Positions 27,423-35,192 of a DNA stretch of 64,000 nt are shown here, in pieces. The position numbers and the translations under genes were made by a program. Under the pieces are notes generated by a model that was not told the DNA's origin, ran no database searches, and saw only the letters and a program-made list of their open reading frames with translations. Source of the DNA: an uncultured Halomonas sp. (GTDB lineage Bacteria > Pseudomonadota > Gammaproteobacteria > Pseudomonadales > Halomonadaceae); NCBI RefSeq assembly GCF_947490095.1, contig NZ_CANLFS010000002.1, forward strand, positions 241,269 to 305,268, given 5' to 3'. The stretch's first letter is position 1; each line of letters starts with the position of its first letter.

Positions 27423-29312
27423 GTGAATCACCATTCCCAAGAGGTTGCCCAGCGAGGTAGCCAAGCAGTGACGGCTCCCTCATCGATTGGTCAGCTGGCC
27501 CAGGGCTCGATGTTCTGGCAGCCCGACTACCCGCAGCCCTCGGCCTGGCTGGAACACCTGCCGGCACTGTTCTGGCTGGTGGAGGCGGTACAGCCCAGCC
27601 AGTGCCTGACGCTGGGGGTGCATCAGGGGGCGGCCCACTTTGCGGTTTGCCAGGCGGTGAGCCGGCTGCGCCTGGATGCGCGCTGCTATGGCGTGCAGCC
27701 CCATGCGGAATTGAGTGACGCGGCGGCGGCCGATTTCCAGGCGGTACGCGATTACCATGCCCGCCACTACAGCGGTGTTTCCCGGCTGATGGATGTTACG
27801 CCCGAAGCCGCCCTGGAGCAGTTTGCCCCGAACAGCCTGGACCTGGTGGTGTTCAACCTGCCGGCGGAGACCTCAAGCATCGCCTCCCTGGTGGAACTGG
27901 CGGTGTCGCGGCTCTCCAAGCGGGGTGTGCTGGTGCTGCCGGGCATCGAGCGCCGGGAACCGGGGGCGCGGCTGCACAGGGTCTTCGAGCGGCTGGCCGA
28001 GCAGTATCCGGCATTCGCCTTCGTGCACGGCGATGGCATGGGCGTCGTGGCCGTGGGCGAAGCGCCTTCCCAGACCCTGAACAGCATGCTCGAGGCCGGG
28101 GAGACGACGGGCTCGCGGCAGGTGCTGCGGGATGTGTTCCAGCGCCTGGGACGCAGCTGCGCGGATGCGGTGGAAAGCCAGCAGGCTCGCCAGCGCGCCG
28201 AGCAGCTGGCGCGCGAGGTCGAGCAGCTGGAGCAGGCCCATGAGCGCCGTGCCGAGGAGCTGGGCGGCCTGCGCCACCAGCTAAGCGAGCAGGGCAAGGA
28301 CCACGCACGCCAGCTGGGCCAGAAGGAAGCCCGGGTGGAGATGCTGGAAGAGATCCGCGATGAACTGCGTATCGAGCTGCGCGAGCTGCTGGCACGCGAT
28401 ACGGCGGGCGATAACGACGGCACCTCGGCGGAAGCGGAGCAGCTTCAGGCAGCGCAGCAGGAACTTCAGGCGGCACAACAGGAGCGTGACGATGCCCAAG
28501 GCTCGCTGGAGGCGCGCTTCAGCGAGCTGGCACAGCTAACGCGGATGCTGGAGGAGCAACGCACCCAGGGCGAGCAAGCCCAGGCAGAGCGTGACACGGC
28601 GCGGGAAGAATGCGAGGCGGCCCGCCAGCAGCTTGCCCAGGCCCAGCAGGAGCGCGAGACGGCCCACGCCGAGCTTAAGCGGCTCAAGGCAGAGCTCGAG
28701 GACGCCAATCGCGCCCGCCAGTTGGAATCTCAAGCCCAGTCCCAACACGAGGAAGAGCTGGCCGCGCTGCGCGGCCAGCTAGCCGAGGCCAAGGAATCCC
28801 TGGAACAGCGCTTCGCCGAATTGGCGACGCTGACCGAAATGCTGGAGGAAGGCGAACAGGCGACTGGTGCGCCGGGAGTGCCCGAGGTTCGTGCCTCTCA
28901 GATTGATGAGGTTAATGAGGTCGAGGAGCCGGAAGCGCCTGAAGGGGAAGCGCTCGGCGCCGAGGGTGACGAGCGAGAGGACGATCTGGACGAACACCAC
29001 CCGGAGGAAGCCCCGGATGAGGACCTGCGGCGTCTCGAGCAGGATATCGAACTGCTGGAGCAGAGTAAGTTATTCGATGCCGGCTGGTATCTCGAGCGTT
29101 ATCCGGATATCGCCCAGCATAAGCGTTTCTCCCGGGAACCCCTGGCGCACTACCTGATGTACGGCGGCTTCGAAGGCCGCGACCCGGGGCCGGACTTCGA
29201 TTCGCATTTCTATCTGCAACGTTATGCCGATGTGCGCGACAAGGGAGCCAACCCGCTGGTGCATTATCTGCGTCATGGGCAGCAGGAACAGCGTCGAGTG
29301 CGTGACGAGTAA
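27423..29312 (+). CDS. Methyltransferase-like protein with coiled coil and FD-WY modules
   Basis: 629 residues from a GTG with AGGAG seven bases upstream; a TTG at 27405 is less likely. About residues 55-215 resemble a class I SAM-methyltransferase fold (QCLTLGVHQGAAHFAVCQAV as a degenerate motif I; SLDLVVFNLPAE; RGVLVLPGI), but the glycine-rich loop is poor and activity is doubtful. About 245-490 form a long Gln/Glu/Arg coiled coil. An acidic linker leads to two FD-WY modules at the C-terminus (SKLFDAGWYLERYPDIAQH). It could organise other transferases through coil and modules. Confidence 0.65.
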   Translation: MNHHSQEVAQRGSQAVTAPSSIGQLAQGSMFWQPDYPQPSAWLEHLPALFWLVEAVQPSQCLTLGVHQGAAHFAVCQAVSRLRLDARCYGVQPHAELSDAAAADFQAVRDYHARHYSGVSRLMDVTPEAALEQFAPNSLDLVVFNLPAETSSIASLVELAVSRLSKRGVLVLPGIERREPGARLHRVFERLAEQYPAFAFVHGDGMGVVAVGEAPSQTLNSMLEAGETTGSRQVLRDVFQRLGRSCADAVESQQARQRAEQLAREVEQLEQAHERRAEELGGLRHQLSEQGKDHARQLGQKEARVEMLEEIRDELRIELRELLARDTAGDNDGTSAEAEQLQAAQQELQAAQQERDDAQGSLEARFSELAQLTRMLEEQRTQGEQAQAERDTAREECEAARQQLAQAQQERETAHAELKRLKAELEDANRARQLESQAQSQHEEELAALRGQLAEAKESLEQRFAELATLTEMLEEGEQATGAPGVPEVRASQIDEVNEVEEPEAPEGEALGAEGDEREDDLDEHHPEEAPDEDLRRLEQDIELLEQSKLFDAGWYLERYPDIAQHKRFSREPLAHYLMYGGFEGRDPGPDFDSHFYLQRYADVRDKGANPLVHYLRHGQQEQRRVRDE

Positions 29313-31207
29313 TGTTGGCGGGTGACCTGCAACAGCGCCTCATGGCGTTGAAGCTGTTCGATGCCGAGTGGTATTCCCGGCAGTACCCCGATGTCGCGGC
29401 CAGCGGGCTTGCGGCCTGGGAGCATTTTATTCGCTATGGTGCCCTGATGGGGCGCCAGCCGGGGCCGGGCTTCGACCCTCGGCGTTACCTCGAGGCCAAC
29501 CCCGATGTCGGGGATGCCGCAGTGCTGCCGCTGATGCACTACCTGCAGTATGGCCAGGCGGAAGGGCGACGACTGGTGCCGGCCGCCCCACGGGGAGACG
29601 GTGAGGGCCGGTCAGAGGCGCAGGTGGAAAGCGAGCGAGCGTGCCTGGCGGCAAGCGAGCTGTTCGATGCCCAATGGTATCAGGCGGAGTATCCGGATAT
29701 CGCGGGCGTGGGGCTGGACCCGGTGCGTCATTATCTCCTGCATGGAGCGGCGGAGGGCCGTGACCCGGGCCCCTGGTTCGATACGCGCCATTACATGAGC
29801 CAGCTGCCTCTGGAGCAGGCGCCACTGCCCGACGGCAAGGCGCCGTTGCTGCACTACCTCACCGTGGGCAAGGCCCAGGGGCTCGCCCCCTGGCCGCAGA
29901 CGACGCAGGCCCCCGGTTGGTATGAAGATGGCAGGCATGAACGGAGCATGCCGCCCGACGACGGCGCGCTGCGGATCCTCTATGTGCTGTCGGTGCGCAC
30001 CGGCGGCACGCCACAGACCAACGAAGACCTGATGAAGGCCTTGCATGGCGAGGTGGAATGCCTGGTGCTGCGCTGCCGCGGCCCGGTGATGCTGCTGATG
30101 CTTTACTCCAAGGGGCGCTACCTGCCGCTGGCACGCCACGTGCTTGGCGAAGTGCCGGCGCCGCTGCCGCATCGCAGCGCGGAGTATGACCGGGTCGTGG
30201 CCGAGTGGTTGATGCGCTATCGCATTCGCCTGGTGCATATCCGCCATATCGCCTGGCATGGCCTGGGGCTGTTGGAGGTGTCCAAGCGCCACGGCATTCC
30301 CACGGTGTTCTCCTTCCATGATTACTATGCGGTGTGCCCGTCGGTAAAGTTGCTGGACGAACGGCAACGCTTCTGCGCGGGGCGCTGCACCGCGTCGGCC
30401 GGGGAGTGCCGCCAGGAGCTGTGGCCCGCCGAACAGATGCCCCCACTCAAGCATCAGGCCATCCATGAGTGGCAGCGGGCCTTCGCCGGCGTGCTACCCG
30501 CAGCCGATGCGCTGATCACCACCTCGTCGCGGGCCCGCGAGATCATTACCGGCATCTACCCGTCGTTGGACGACGCCCGCTTCCGCGTGATTCCCCACGG
30601 GCGGGACTTCGGCCGGATGCAGGTGCTGGCGGAACCCCCGCAGCCGGGCGAGCCGCTGCGAGTCGTGCTGCCGGGCTTTATTTCCCTGGCCAAGGGCGCA
30701 GCCTTATTGCAGGGCCTGGCGGCCCGGGCACAGGCCCTGAACCTGGAGCTTCATGTGGTGGGCAGCGTGGATCACGCCTTCACCCTGCCGGATAGCGTGG
30801 TGGTGCACGGGCACTACCAGCGCGAGCGTCTCCCCGAACTGTTGGCGAGCATTCGCCCCCATGTGGGGGCCGTGCTCTCCATCTGGCCGGAGACCCACTG
30901 CCATACGCTGACCGAGCTGTGGGCCTGCGGGGTGCCGGTCGTGGGCATCGACATGGGCGCGGTGGGGGAGCGCCTGGCCGCGAGCGGGGCCGGCTGGCGA
31001 GTGCCGGCGCCCACCCTGGATTCCGTGGTACAGACGCTGGCGCATGCCGCCGAGCCTGCCGGCTGGCGCATGGCCCACGCCGCGGTACAGCGCTGGCAGG
31101 CAGGCGCCGGCCGTGAGGAGAGCTGCCGCTGGATGGCCGAGCGCTACCTGGACGTCTATCGTGAGGTATGCCCGGCTGTGCCGCAAACGGTCCGTGGCAG
31201 GTCATAA
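29312..31207 (+). CDS. GT4-like glycosyltransferase with N-terminal FD-WY modules
   Basis: 631 residues. Three to four FD-WY modules occupy about residues 1-195 (LKLFDAEWYSRQYPDVAASG; SELFDAQWYQAEYPDIAGVG). A GT-B domain follows (ILYVLSVRTGGTPQTNEDLM), with TVFSFHDYYAVCPSVKLLDE, a four-cysteine stretch around FCAGRCTASAGEC, and the donor region SIWPETHCHTLTELWACGVP. The transferase half resembles the end of the protein at 39520. It starts by a TAATG overlap with the preceding gene, implying coupling. Confidence 0.8.
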   Translation: MLAGDLQQRLMALKLFDAEWYSRQYPDVAASGLAAWEHFIRYGALMGRQPGPGFDPRRYLEANPDVGDAAVLPLMHYLQYGQAEGRRLVPAAPRGDGEGRSEAQVESERACLAASELFDAQWYQAEYPDIAGVGLDPVRHYLLHGAAEGRDPGPWFDTRHYMSQLPLEQAPLPDGKAPLLHYLTVGKAQGLAPWPQTTQAPGWYEDGRHERSMPPDDGALRILYVLSVRTGGTPQTNEDLMKALHGEVECLVLRCRGPVMLLMLYSKGRYLPLARHVLGEVPAPLPHRSAEYDRVVAEWLMRYRIRLVHIRHIAWHGLGLLEVSKRHGIPTVFSFHDYYAVCPSVKLLDERQRFCAGRCTASAGECRQELWPAEQMPPLKHQAIHEWQRAFAGVLPAADALITTSSRAREIITGIYPSLDDARFRVIPHGRDFGRMQVLAEPPQPGEPLRVVLPGFISLAKGAALLQGLAARAQALNLELHVVGSVDHAFTLPDSVVVHGHYQRERLPELLASIRPHVGAVLSIWPETHCHTLTELWACGVPVVGIDMGAVGERLAASGAGWRVPAPTLDSVVQTLAHAAEPAGWRMAHAAVQRWQAGAGREESCRWMAERYLDVYREVCPAVPQTVRGRS

Positions 31208-31494
31208 ACAGCAATTCGCCAATAACGTACAATCTACATTTTTGTGAGGGGCGGGCCGCCCGAGTCAGGGCAATACCGCCTTCGATTATTGATTAAATAA
31301 AGATCATCGCAATTTGGCGTGAAAGCGACCCGGTTCCCATGTAGGCCAGATAAGCCGAAGGCGCATCTGGCATGCTGAGGACGCCATCACCACGCCCGGT
31401 GCGCTGGCGCTTACCGGCCCTACGGGGGGCGGGAAGAAAGCTGATATATCACGCCAGTCTGCGATGAACCTTAAATAAGACTAAGGGAAGAAAA
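31208..31494. repeat. Intergenic region with an enterobacterial-REP-like pair
   Basis: About 290 bp. Two sequences in opposite orientation, 31341-31372 (begins GTAGGCCAGATAAGCC, ends GCATCTGGCA) and 31394-31425 (begins GCCCGGTGCGCTGG, ends CCGGCCCTACGG), match the layout of E. coli/Klebsiella-type REP units arranged as a BIME. The remainder before 31340 holds a G+C-rich inverted repeat (GGGCGGGCCGCCC, about 31249-31261). No gene recognised. Confidence 0.6.
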
Positions 31495-32103
31495 ATGGCA
31501 AGATTGGATGCAGGTGCCCAGGCGCATGATGTTCAGCAGCGGCTGAAGGAAACGGAGCAGGCGCTGGAGAAGACGCTGGAAGAGATGGCCCGCCTCGGCC
31601 GCAAGTTGGAAGAACAGCGCGCACAGCGCAATGCCCTGCGGCTCCAGCTACAGGAGGCGTTGCAGAAACCGGCTCAGGCCGCCCCGGCCAGCGACAAAGA
31701 AGAGAGTAAGCCGGTTGAAAAGGTGGCTGGCCAGTCTCCGGCTGCTGGCGCTGCAGCATCCGGCCGGCCGCTGGAGCTGACTCACGAACAGCGCCTTGCC
31801 CAGCTAAAGCACAGCGAACTCCTCCAGAAGAGCAAGCTGTTCGATGCCGAGTGGTATCTGGCGACCTACCCGGATGTGAAGAGTGACAAGAAGTATTCCC
31901 AGGCGCCGCATGAACATTACCTGATGTATGGCGGGTTCGAGGGTCGTAATCCCTGTTCCACGTTCCAATCGGCCTTCTATCTGGCGCAGTATCCGGATGT
32001 GGCGGCGGGCAAGGTGAATCCGCTGGTGCACTACCTGCTGCATGGCGAGAAGGAAGGCCGTCGGGCCGCGCCGAAGGGGTCAGACCCCACCCCCGGGGTC
32101 TGA
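31495..32103 (+). CDS. Small coiled-coil protein with FD-WY modules
   Basis: 202 residues. Residues 8-65 are coiled coil (QQRLKETEQALEKTLEEMAR). A Pro/Ala-rich linker follows, then two FD-WY modules (SKLFDAEWYLATYPDVKSDK; FQSAFYLAQYPDVAAGKVNP). There is no catalytic domain, so it is probably an adaptor that shares its modules with the glycosyltransferases upstream. The last nine or so residues (KGSDPTPGV) come from a GGGGTC palindrome. AGGGAAG sits before the start. Confidence 0.7.
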   Translation: MARLDAGAQAHDVQQRLKETEQALEKTLEEMARLGRKLEEQRAQRNALRLQLQEALQKPAQAAPASDKEESKPVEKVAGQSPAAGAAASGRPLELTHEQRLAQLKHSELLQKSKLFDAEWYLATYPDVKSDKKYSQAPHEHYLMYGGFEGRNPCSTFQSAFYLAQYPDVAAGKVNPLVHYLLHGEKEGRRAAPKGSDPTPGV

Positions 32104-32152
32104 CCCCGCCCCCCATGGGGTCAGACCCCCAACCCCCGGGGTCTGACCCCAT
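32078..32152. repeat. Four GGGGTC palindromes
   Basis: Alternating GGGGTCAGACCCC and GGGGTCTGACCCC with CC(A/G)CCCCC-type spacers. The cluster encodes the end of the coiled-coil protein and fills the gap to galE, so galE has no obvious ribosome-binding site of its own; its nearest upstream sequence is A+T-balanced and unremarkable. Confidence 0.9.
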
Positions 32153-32190
32153 GGGGGGGTAATGCTTCCGCGAATTGAGTCAATCCTTTC

Positions 32191-33183
32191 ATGAAGATAA
32201 TAGTTGTCGGTGGTGCCGGCTATATCGGCTCCCATATGGTCAAGCAGCTTTCCCGCGCCGGACACTCGGTGGTGGTGCTGGATAATCTTTCTACCGGCTT
32301 TCGCGAGTTAGCCTGTCATGGCGAGCTGGTGGTGGGGGATCTGGCGGATACGGCGCTGCTGGAGCGGCTGTTCCGCGAGCATCGCTTCGATGGGGTGATG
32401 CATTTCGCCGCGGCGAGCCTGGTGGGTGAGTCCATGCAGGACCCGGGCAAGTACTATCGCAACAACGTGGCCAATACGTTGAATCTGTTGGAGGTGATGG
32501 TGCGCCACGAGGTGAAGCATTTTATCTTCTCCTCCACGGCGGCGACCTTCGGTGAGCCGGAATACGTGCCCATCGATGAGGCGCATCCCCAGCGGCCCAT
32601 CAACCCCTACGGGGCGAGCAAGCTGATGGTGGAGCGCATGCTGCAGGATTTTTACGCTGCTCATGGTCTCAACTCGGTATGCCTGCGCTACTTCAATGCC
32701 TGTGGGGCGGATCCGGAGGGCGAGCTCGGTGAGTGTCACGACCCGGAGACTCACCTGATCCCGCTGATCCTTCAGGCGGCATCGGGGCGGCGCGAATCCA
32801 TCACCGTGTTTGGCCGCGATTATGCCACCGAGGATGGCACCTGCATCCGCGACTATATCCATATCGAGGATCTCTGCAGCGCCCATGCCCTGGCATTGGA
32901 GACGTTGGTTCAGGACGAGAAGCAGGGCGCGCTGGCCTATAACCTGGGTAACGGCCAGGGCTACTCGGTGCAGCAGGTCATTGAGGGGGTGCAACGTGTG
33001 GTGGCCGAGGACGGTCACACGCTGACGGTGGAAGAGGGCGAGCGACGGCCCGGCGACCCGGCAACGCTGGTTGCCGATGCGGCCCTGGCTCGGAAGGAGC
33101 TGGGCTGGAAGCCGCAGTATGCCGAACTCGAGACCATCATCCGCCATGCCTGGGCCTGGGAGAAGTGGCAAGCGGGCGTATGA
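32191..33183 (+). CDS. galE: UDP-glucose 4-epimerase
   Basis: 330 residues. It interconverts UDP-glucose and UDP-galactose using bound NAD. MKIIVVGGAGYIGSHMVKQL is the NAD-binding GxxGxxG strand-loop; FSSTAATFGEP carries the catalytic Ser/Thr; YGASKLMVE is the YxxxK pair; LRYFNACGADPEGELGE is typical GalE. Full length for the family. A 3' fragment of a second copy remains at 15964-16071. It supplies galactose-type precursors for the polysaccharide. Confidence 0.93.
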   Translation: MKIIVVGGAGYIGSHMVKQLSRAGHSVVVLDNLSTGFRELACHGELVVGDLADTALLERLFREHRFDGVMHFAAASLVGESMQDPGKYYRNNVANTLNLLEVMVRHEVKHFIFSSTAATFGEPEYVPIDEAHPQRPINPYGASKLMVERMLQDFYAAHGLNSVCLRYFNACGADPEGELGECHDPETHLIPLILQAASGRRESITVFGRDYATEDGTCIRDYIHIEDLCSAHALALETLVQDEKQGALAYNLGNGQGYSVQQVIEGVQRVVAEDGHTLTVEEGERRPGDPATLVADAALARKELGWKPQYAELETIIRHAWAWEKWQAGV

Positions 33184-33597
33184 GAAGCCAGCTGGACACT
33201 CACGGCTTCCAGAAGGCCGGCGGCGGCACCGCCCACGGTATAAGTCGCATTAACACCACAAGGCCAGGCCATTCGCCTGGCCTTGTGGTGTCTGCGCCAT
33301 AGGCTCTGCTGCGCGGCCCCGAGCACTATGCATCGCCATCTGATGCAGGCTTTGCCTGCTGCAGATCCCCATAGGGCGGTTCGCGCGCCCTTGGGTGCCT
33401 AGGTTAATATAGCCCCCTTCTATGCCGAAGCTCATTGACGCTTTGGTCGGCGGTAGCGTGCCTATTCGCCGCTCACGACGCACGATTTACAGCCCTCAGG
33501 GTTAGGGCCACTTCCAGCTTCCAGGAGCGAAGCGACGCTCTTCCAGCTTTCGATCACCATTCACCATTCACCATTCACCACTTACGGCTTTTCCTCC
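33184..33597. other. Intergenic region: hairpin and heptamer repeats
   Basis: About 410 bp. It contains the strong hairpin listed separately at 33254-33290, a G+C-rich central part without recognisable coding potential, and near the end short heptamer repeats (ATCACCA and TTCACCA, 33552-33588) just before rfbB. No promoter I can support. Confidence 0.6.
33254..33290. terminator. Perfect 16-bp hairpin downstream of galE
   Basis: CACCACAAGGCCAGGC (33254-33269) and its exact reverse complement (33275-33290), separated by CATTC. Very stable. The following bases are TCTGCGCC, so there is no T-run; it could be a transcript end stabiliser or terminator separating galE from the rfb genes. Confidence 0.65.
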
Positions 33598-34791
33598 ATG
33601 TCCAAGACCTTCCTGATTACCGGCGGCGCCGGCTTTATCGGCTCCGCCGTGGTGCGCGAGCTTATCGCCAACACCGACCATCGCGTGGTCAATGTCGACA
33701 AGCTGACCTATGCCGGCAACCTGGAGTCGCTGGAGAGCGTTGCCGATAGCCCGCGCTACAGCTTTATTCAGGCCGACATCTGCGATGCGCCGGCCATGCA
33801 GCGCGTCTTCGCCGAGCAGCAGCCCGATGTGGTGATGCACCTTGCCGCCGAGAGCCATGTGGACCGCTCCATCGATGGCCCCGCCGAGTTCGTGCAGACC
33901 AATATGGTGGGCACCGCGGTGCTGCTGGAGGCGGCCCGTGTGTACTGGAAGGAATTGCAGGAGAGCGCCCCCGCCAAGGCCGAGGCCTTCCGCTTCCATC
34001 ATATTTCCACGGATGAGGTCTATGGCGATCTGGGAGAAAGTGAAGGGTTAGGAGTGAGGAGTGAGGAGAAACCCCTCACCAGCGAAGCGCTTACCCCTCA
34101 CTCCTCACCGGCGAGCGTAGCGAAGCCATTATTTACCGAAACCACTCCCTATGCCCCCAGCTCTCCGTACTCCGCCAGCAAGGCCGGCTCGGATCACCTG
34201 GTACGCGCCTGGCAGCGCACCTTCGGCCTGCCCACGCTGATCACCAACTGCTCCAACAACTACGGGCCCTATCATTTCCCCGAGAAGCTGATCCCGCTGA
34301 TGATCCTCAACGCCCTGGCCGGCAAGGCGCTGCCGGTCTACGGCGACGGCCAGCAGATCCGCGACTGGCTCTACGTGGACGACCACGCCCGGGCACTGAT
34401 CAAGGTCGCCACCCAAGGAGAAATCGGCGAGACCTACAACATCGGCGGCCATAACGAGAAGACCAACCTCGAGGTGGTGGAAACCCTCTGCGAGATTCTG
34501 GATGAGGTGGTTGGGGTGAATAGTGAATGGAAAATGGAAAATCGTAACCATTCACCACTCACTATTCACCATTCCCACAAGGAACTGATTACCTTCGTCG
34601 CCGACCGCCCCGGTCACGATCTGCGCTACGCCATCGATGCCGGCAAGATCGAGCGTGAGCTGGGCTGGGTGCCCGAAGAAACCTTCGAGACCGGTCTGCG
34701 CAAGACGGTGGAGTGGTATCTGAATAATCAGGCGTGGTGGCAGCGGGTGCTGGACGGCAGCTATCAGGGTGAGCGGCTGGGTGTGATGTGA
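33598..34791 (+). CDS. rfbB: dTDP-glucose 4,6-dehydratase with repeat-encoded insertions
   Basis: 397 residues, about 40 longer than usual. Second step of dTDP-L-rhamnose synthesis. [15 protein letters not shown] binds [15 protein letters not shown] and [15 protein letters not shown] carry the active-site residues; [13 protein letters not shown] is the conserved C-terminal block. Two insertions, between DEVYGDLGE and [12 protein letters not shown] and between ILDEVV and [14 protein letters not shown], are encoded by heptamer repeats and fall in surface loops that vary in the family. The frame and all core motifs remain, so activity is probably kept. Confidence 0.93.
   Translation: MSKTFLITGGAGFIGSAVVRELIANTDHRVVNVDKLTYAGNLESLESVADSPRYSFIQADICDAPAMQRVFAEQQPDVVMHLAAESHVDRSIDGPAEFVQTNMVGTAVLLEAARVYWKELQESAPAKAEAFRFHHISTDEVYGDLGESEGLGVRSEEKPLTSEALTPHSSPASVAKPLFTETTPYAPSSPYSASKAGSDHLVRAWQRTFGLPTLITNCSNNYGPYHFPEKLIPLMILNALAGKALPVYGDGQQIRDWLYVDDHARALIKVATQGEIGETYNIGGHNEKTNLEVVETLCEILDEVVGVNSEWKMENRNHSPLTIHHSHKELITFVADRPGHDLRYAIDAGKIERELGWVPEETFETGLRKTVEWYLNNQAWWQRVLDGSYQGERLGVM
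34040..34127. repeat. Heptamer hairpin element inside rfbB (first)
   Basis: Arms (GTGAAGG, GTTAGGA, GTGAGGA, GTGAGGA) are followed by inverted-orientation arms (CTCACCA, then TTACCCC, TCACTCC, TCACCGG), with a small AGCG-AAG-CGCT hairpin at 34081-34091 between them. In frame within the rfbB coding sequence. Confidence 0.85.
34516..34575. repeat. Heptamer hairpin element inside rfbB (second)
   Basis: GTGAATA and GTGAATG, two GAAAATG-like units, then GTAACCA, TTCACCA, CTCACTA and TTCACCA in the opposite sense. It encodes the extra residues after ILDEVVG in RfbB. Confidence 0.85.
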
Positions 34792-34834
34792 GGAGTGAGG
34801 AGTAAGCGCGCTTCGCGCTGGTGAGGAGGAGAGG
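34788..34834. repeat. Left heptamer arm of the four-helix-bundle element
   Basis: GTGAGGA twice, GTAAGCG, a perfect AGCGCG-CTT-CGCGCT hairpin at 34805-34819, then GTGAGGA and GGAG. The last units also act as the ribosome-binding site of the four-helix-bundle gene. Confidence 0.85.
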
Positions 34835-34838
34835 GCAT

Positions 34839-35192
34839 ATGAGAAAGCATCAGCAGCTTCGTGTTTGGCAAGAAGCCATGAAGCTGGTGGTAGCAGTTTA
34901 TGCAATAACTTCCAGCTTCCCAGTATCCGAGCGCTATGGCTTGGTCAGTCAGATGCAGCGTGCCGCTGTCTCCGTACCCAGTAATATCGCTGAGGGAGCG
35001 GCTCGCGGGAGCAAGGCCGACTTCCTTAGATTTCTCTACATTGCTAGGGGCTCACTCAGTGAGCTGGAAACTCAGCTCCAGATCGCCCAGCGGCTGGGGT
35101 ACCTCCACGATTTATCGATTATCTCCGCTCAGATTGATTCCGTTTTCAATCAGCTAGGCGGTTTGATCAAACATTTGAAGGTAGCACCATGA
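34839..35192 (+). CDS. Four-helix-bundle protein (S23/IVP-like)
   Basis: 117 residues. It belongs to the family first seen in 23S rRNA intervening sequences and related in fold to the Avd protein of diversity-generating retroelements. Visible family blocks: LRVWQEAMKLVVAVY, QMQRAAVSVPSNIAEGAARG, FLRFLYIARGSLSELETQL. It lies between rfbB and rfbD, unrelated to rhamnose synthesis, and is bracketed by inverted heptamer arrays. The start at 34839 follows GAGGAGG. Its stop overlaps the rfbD start. The molecular role of the family is unsettled; it probably binds nucleic acid or organises a multimer. Confidence 0.85.
   Translation: MRKHQQLRVWQEAMKLVVAVYAITSSFPVSERYGLVSQMQRAAVSVPSNIAEGAARGSKADFLRFLYIARGSLSELETQLQIAQRLGYLHDLSIISAQIDSVFNQLGGLIKHLKVAP

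Noticed and set aside
34839..35192. 23S rRNA intervening sequence
   Set aside because: The protein family was first seen there, but no rRNA sequence flanks either copy in this window.
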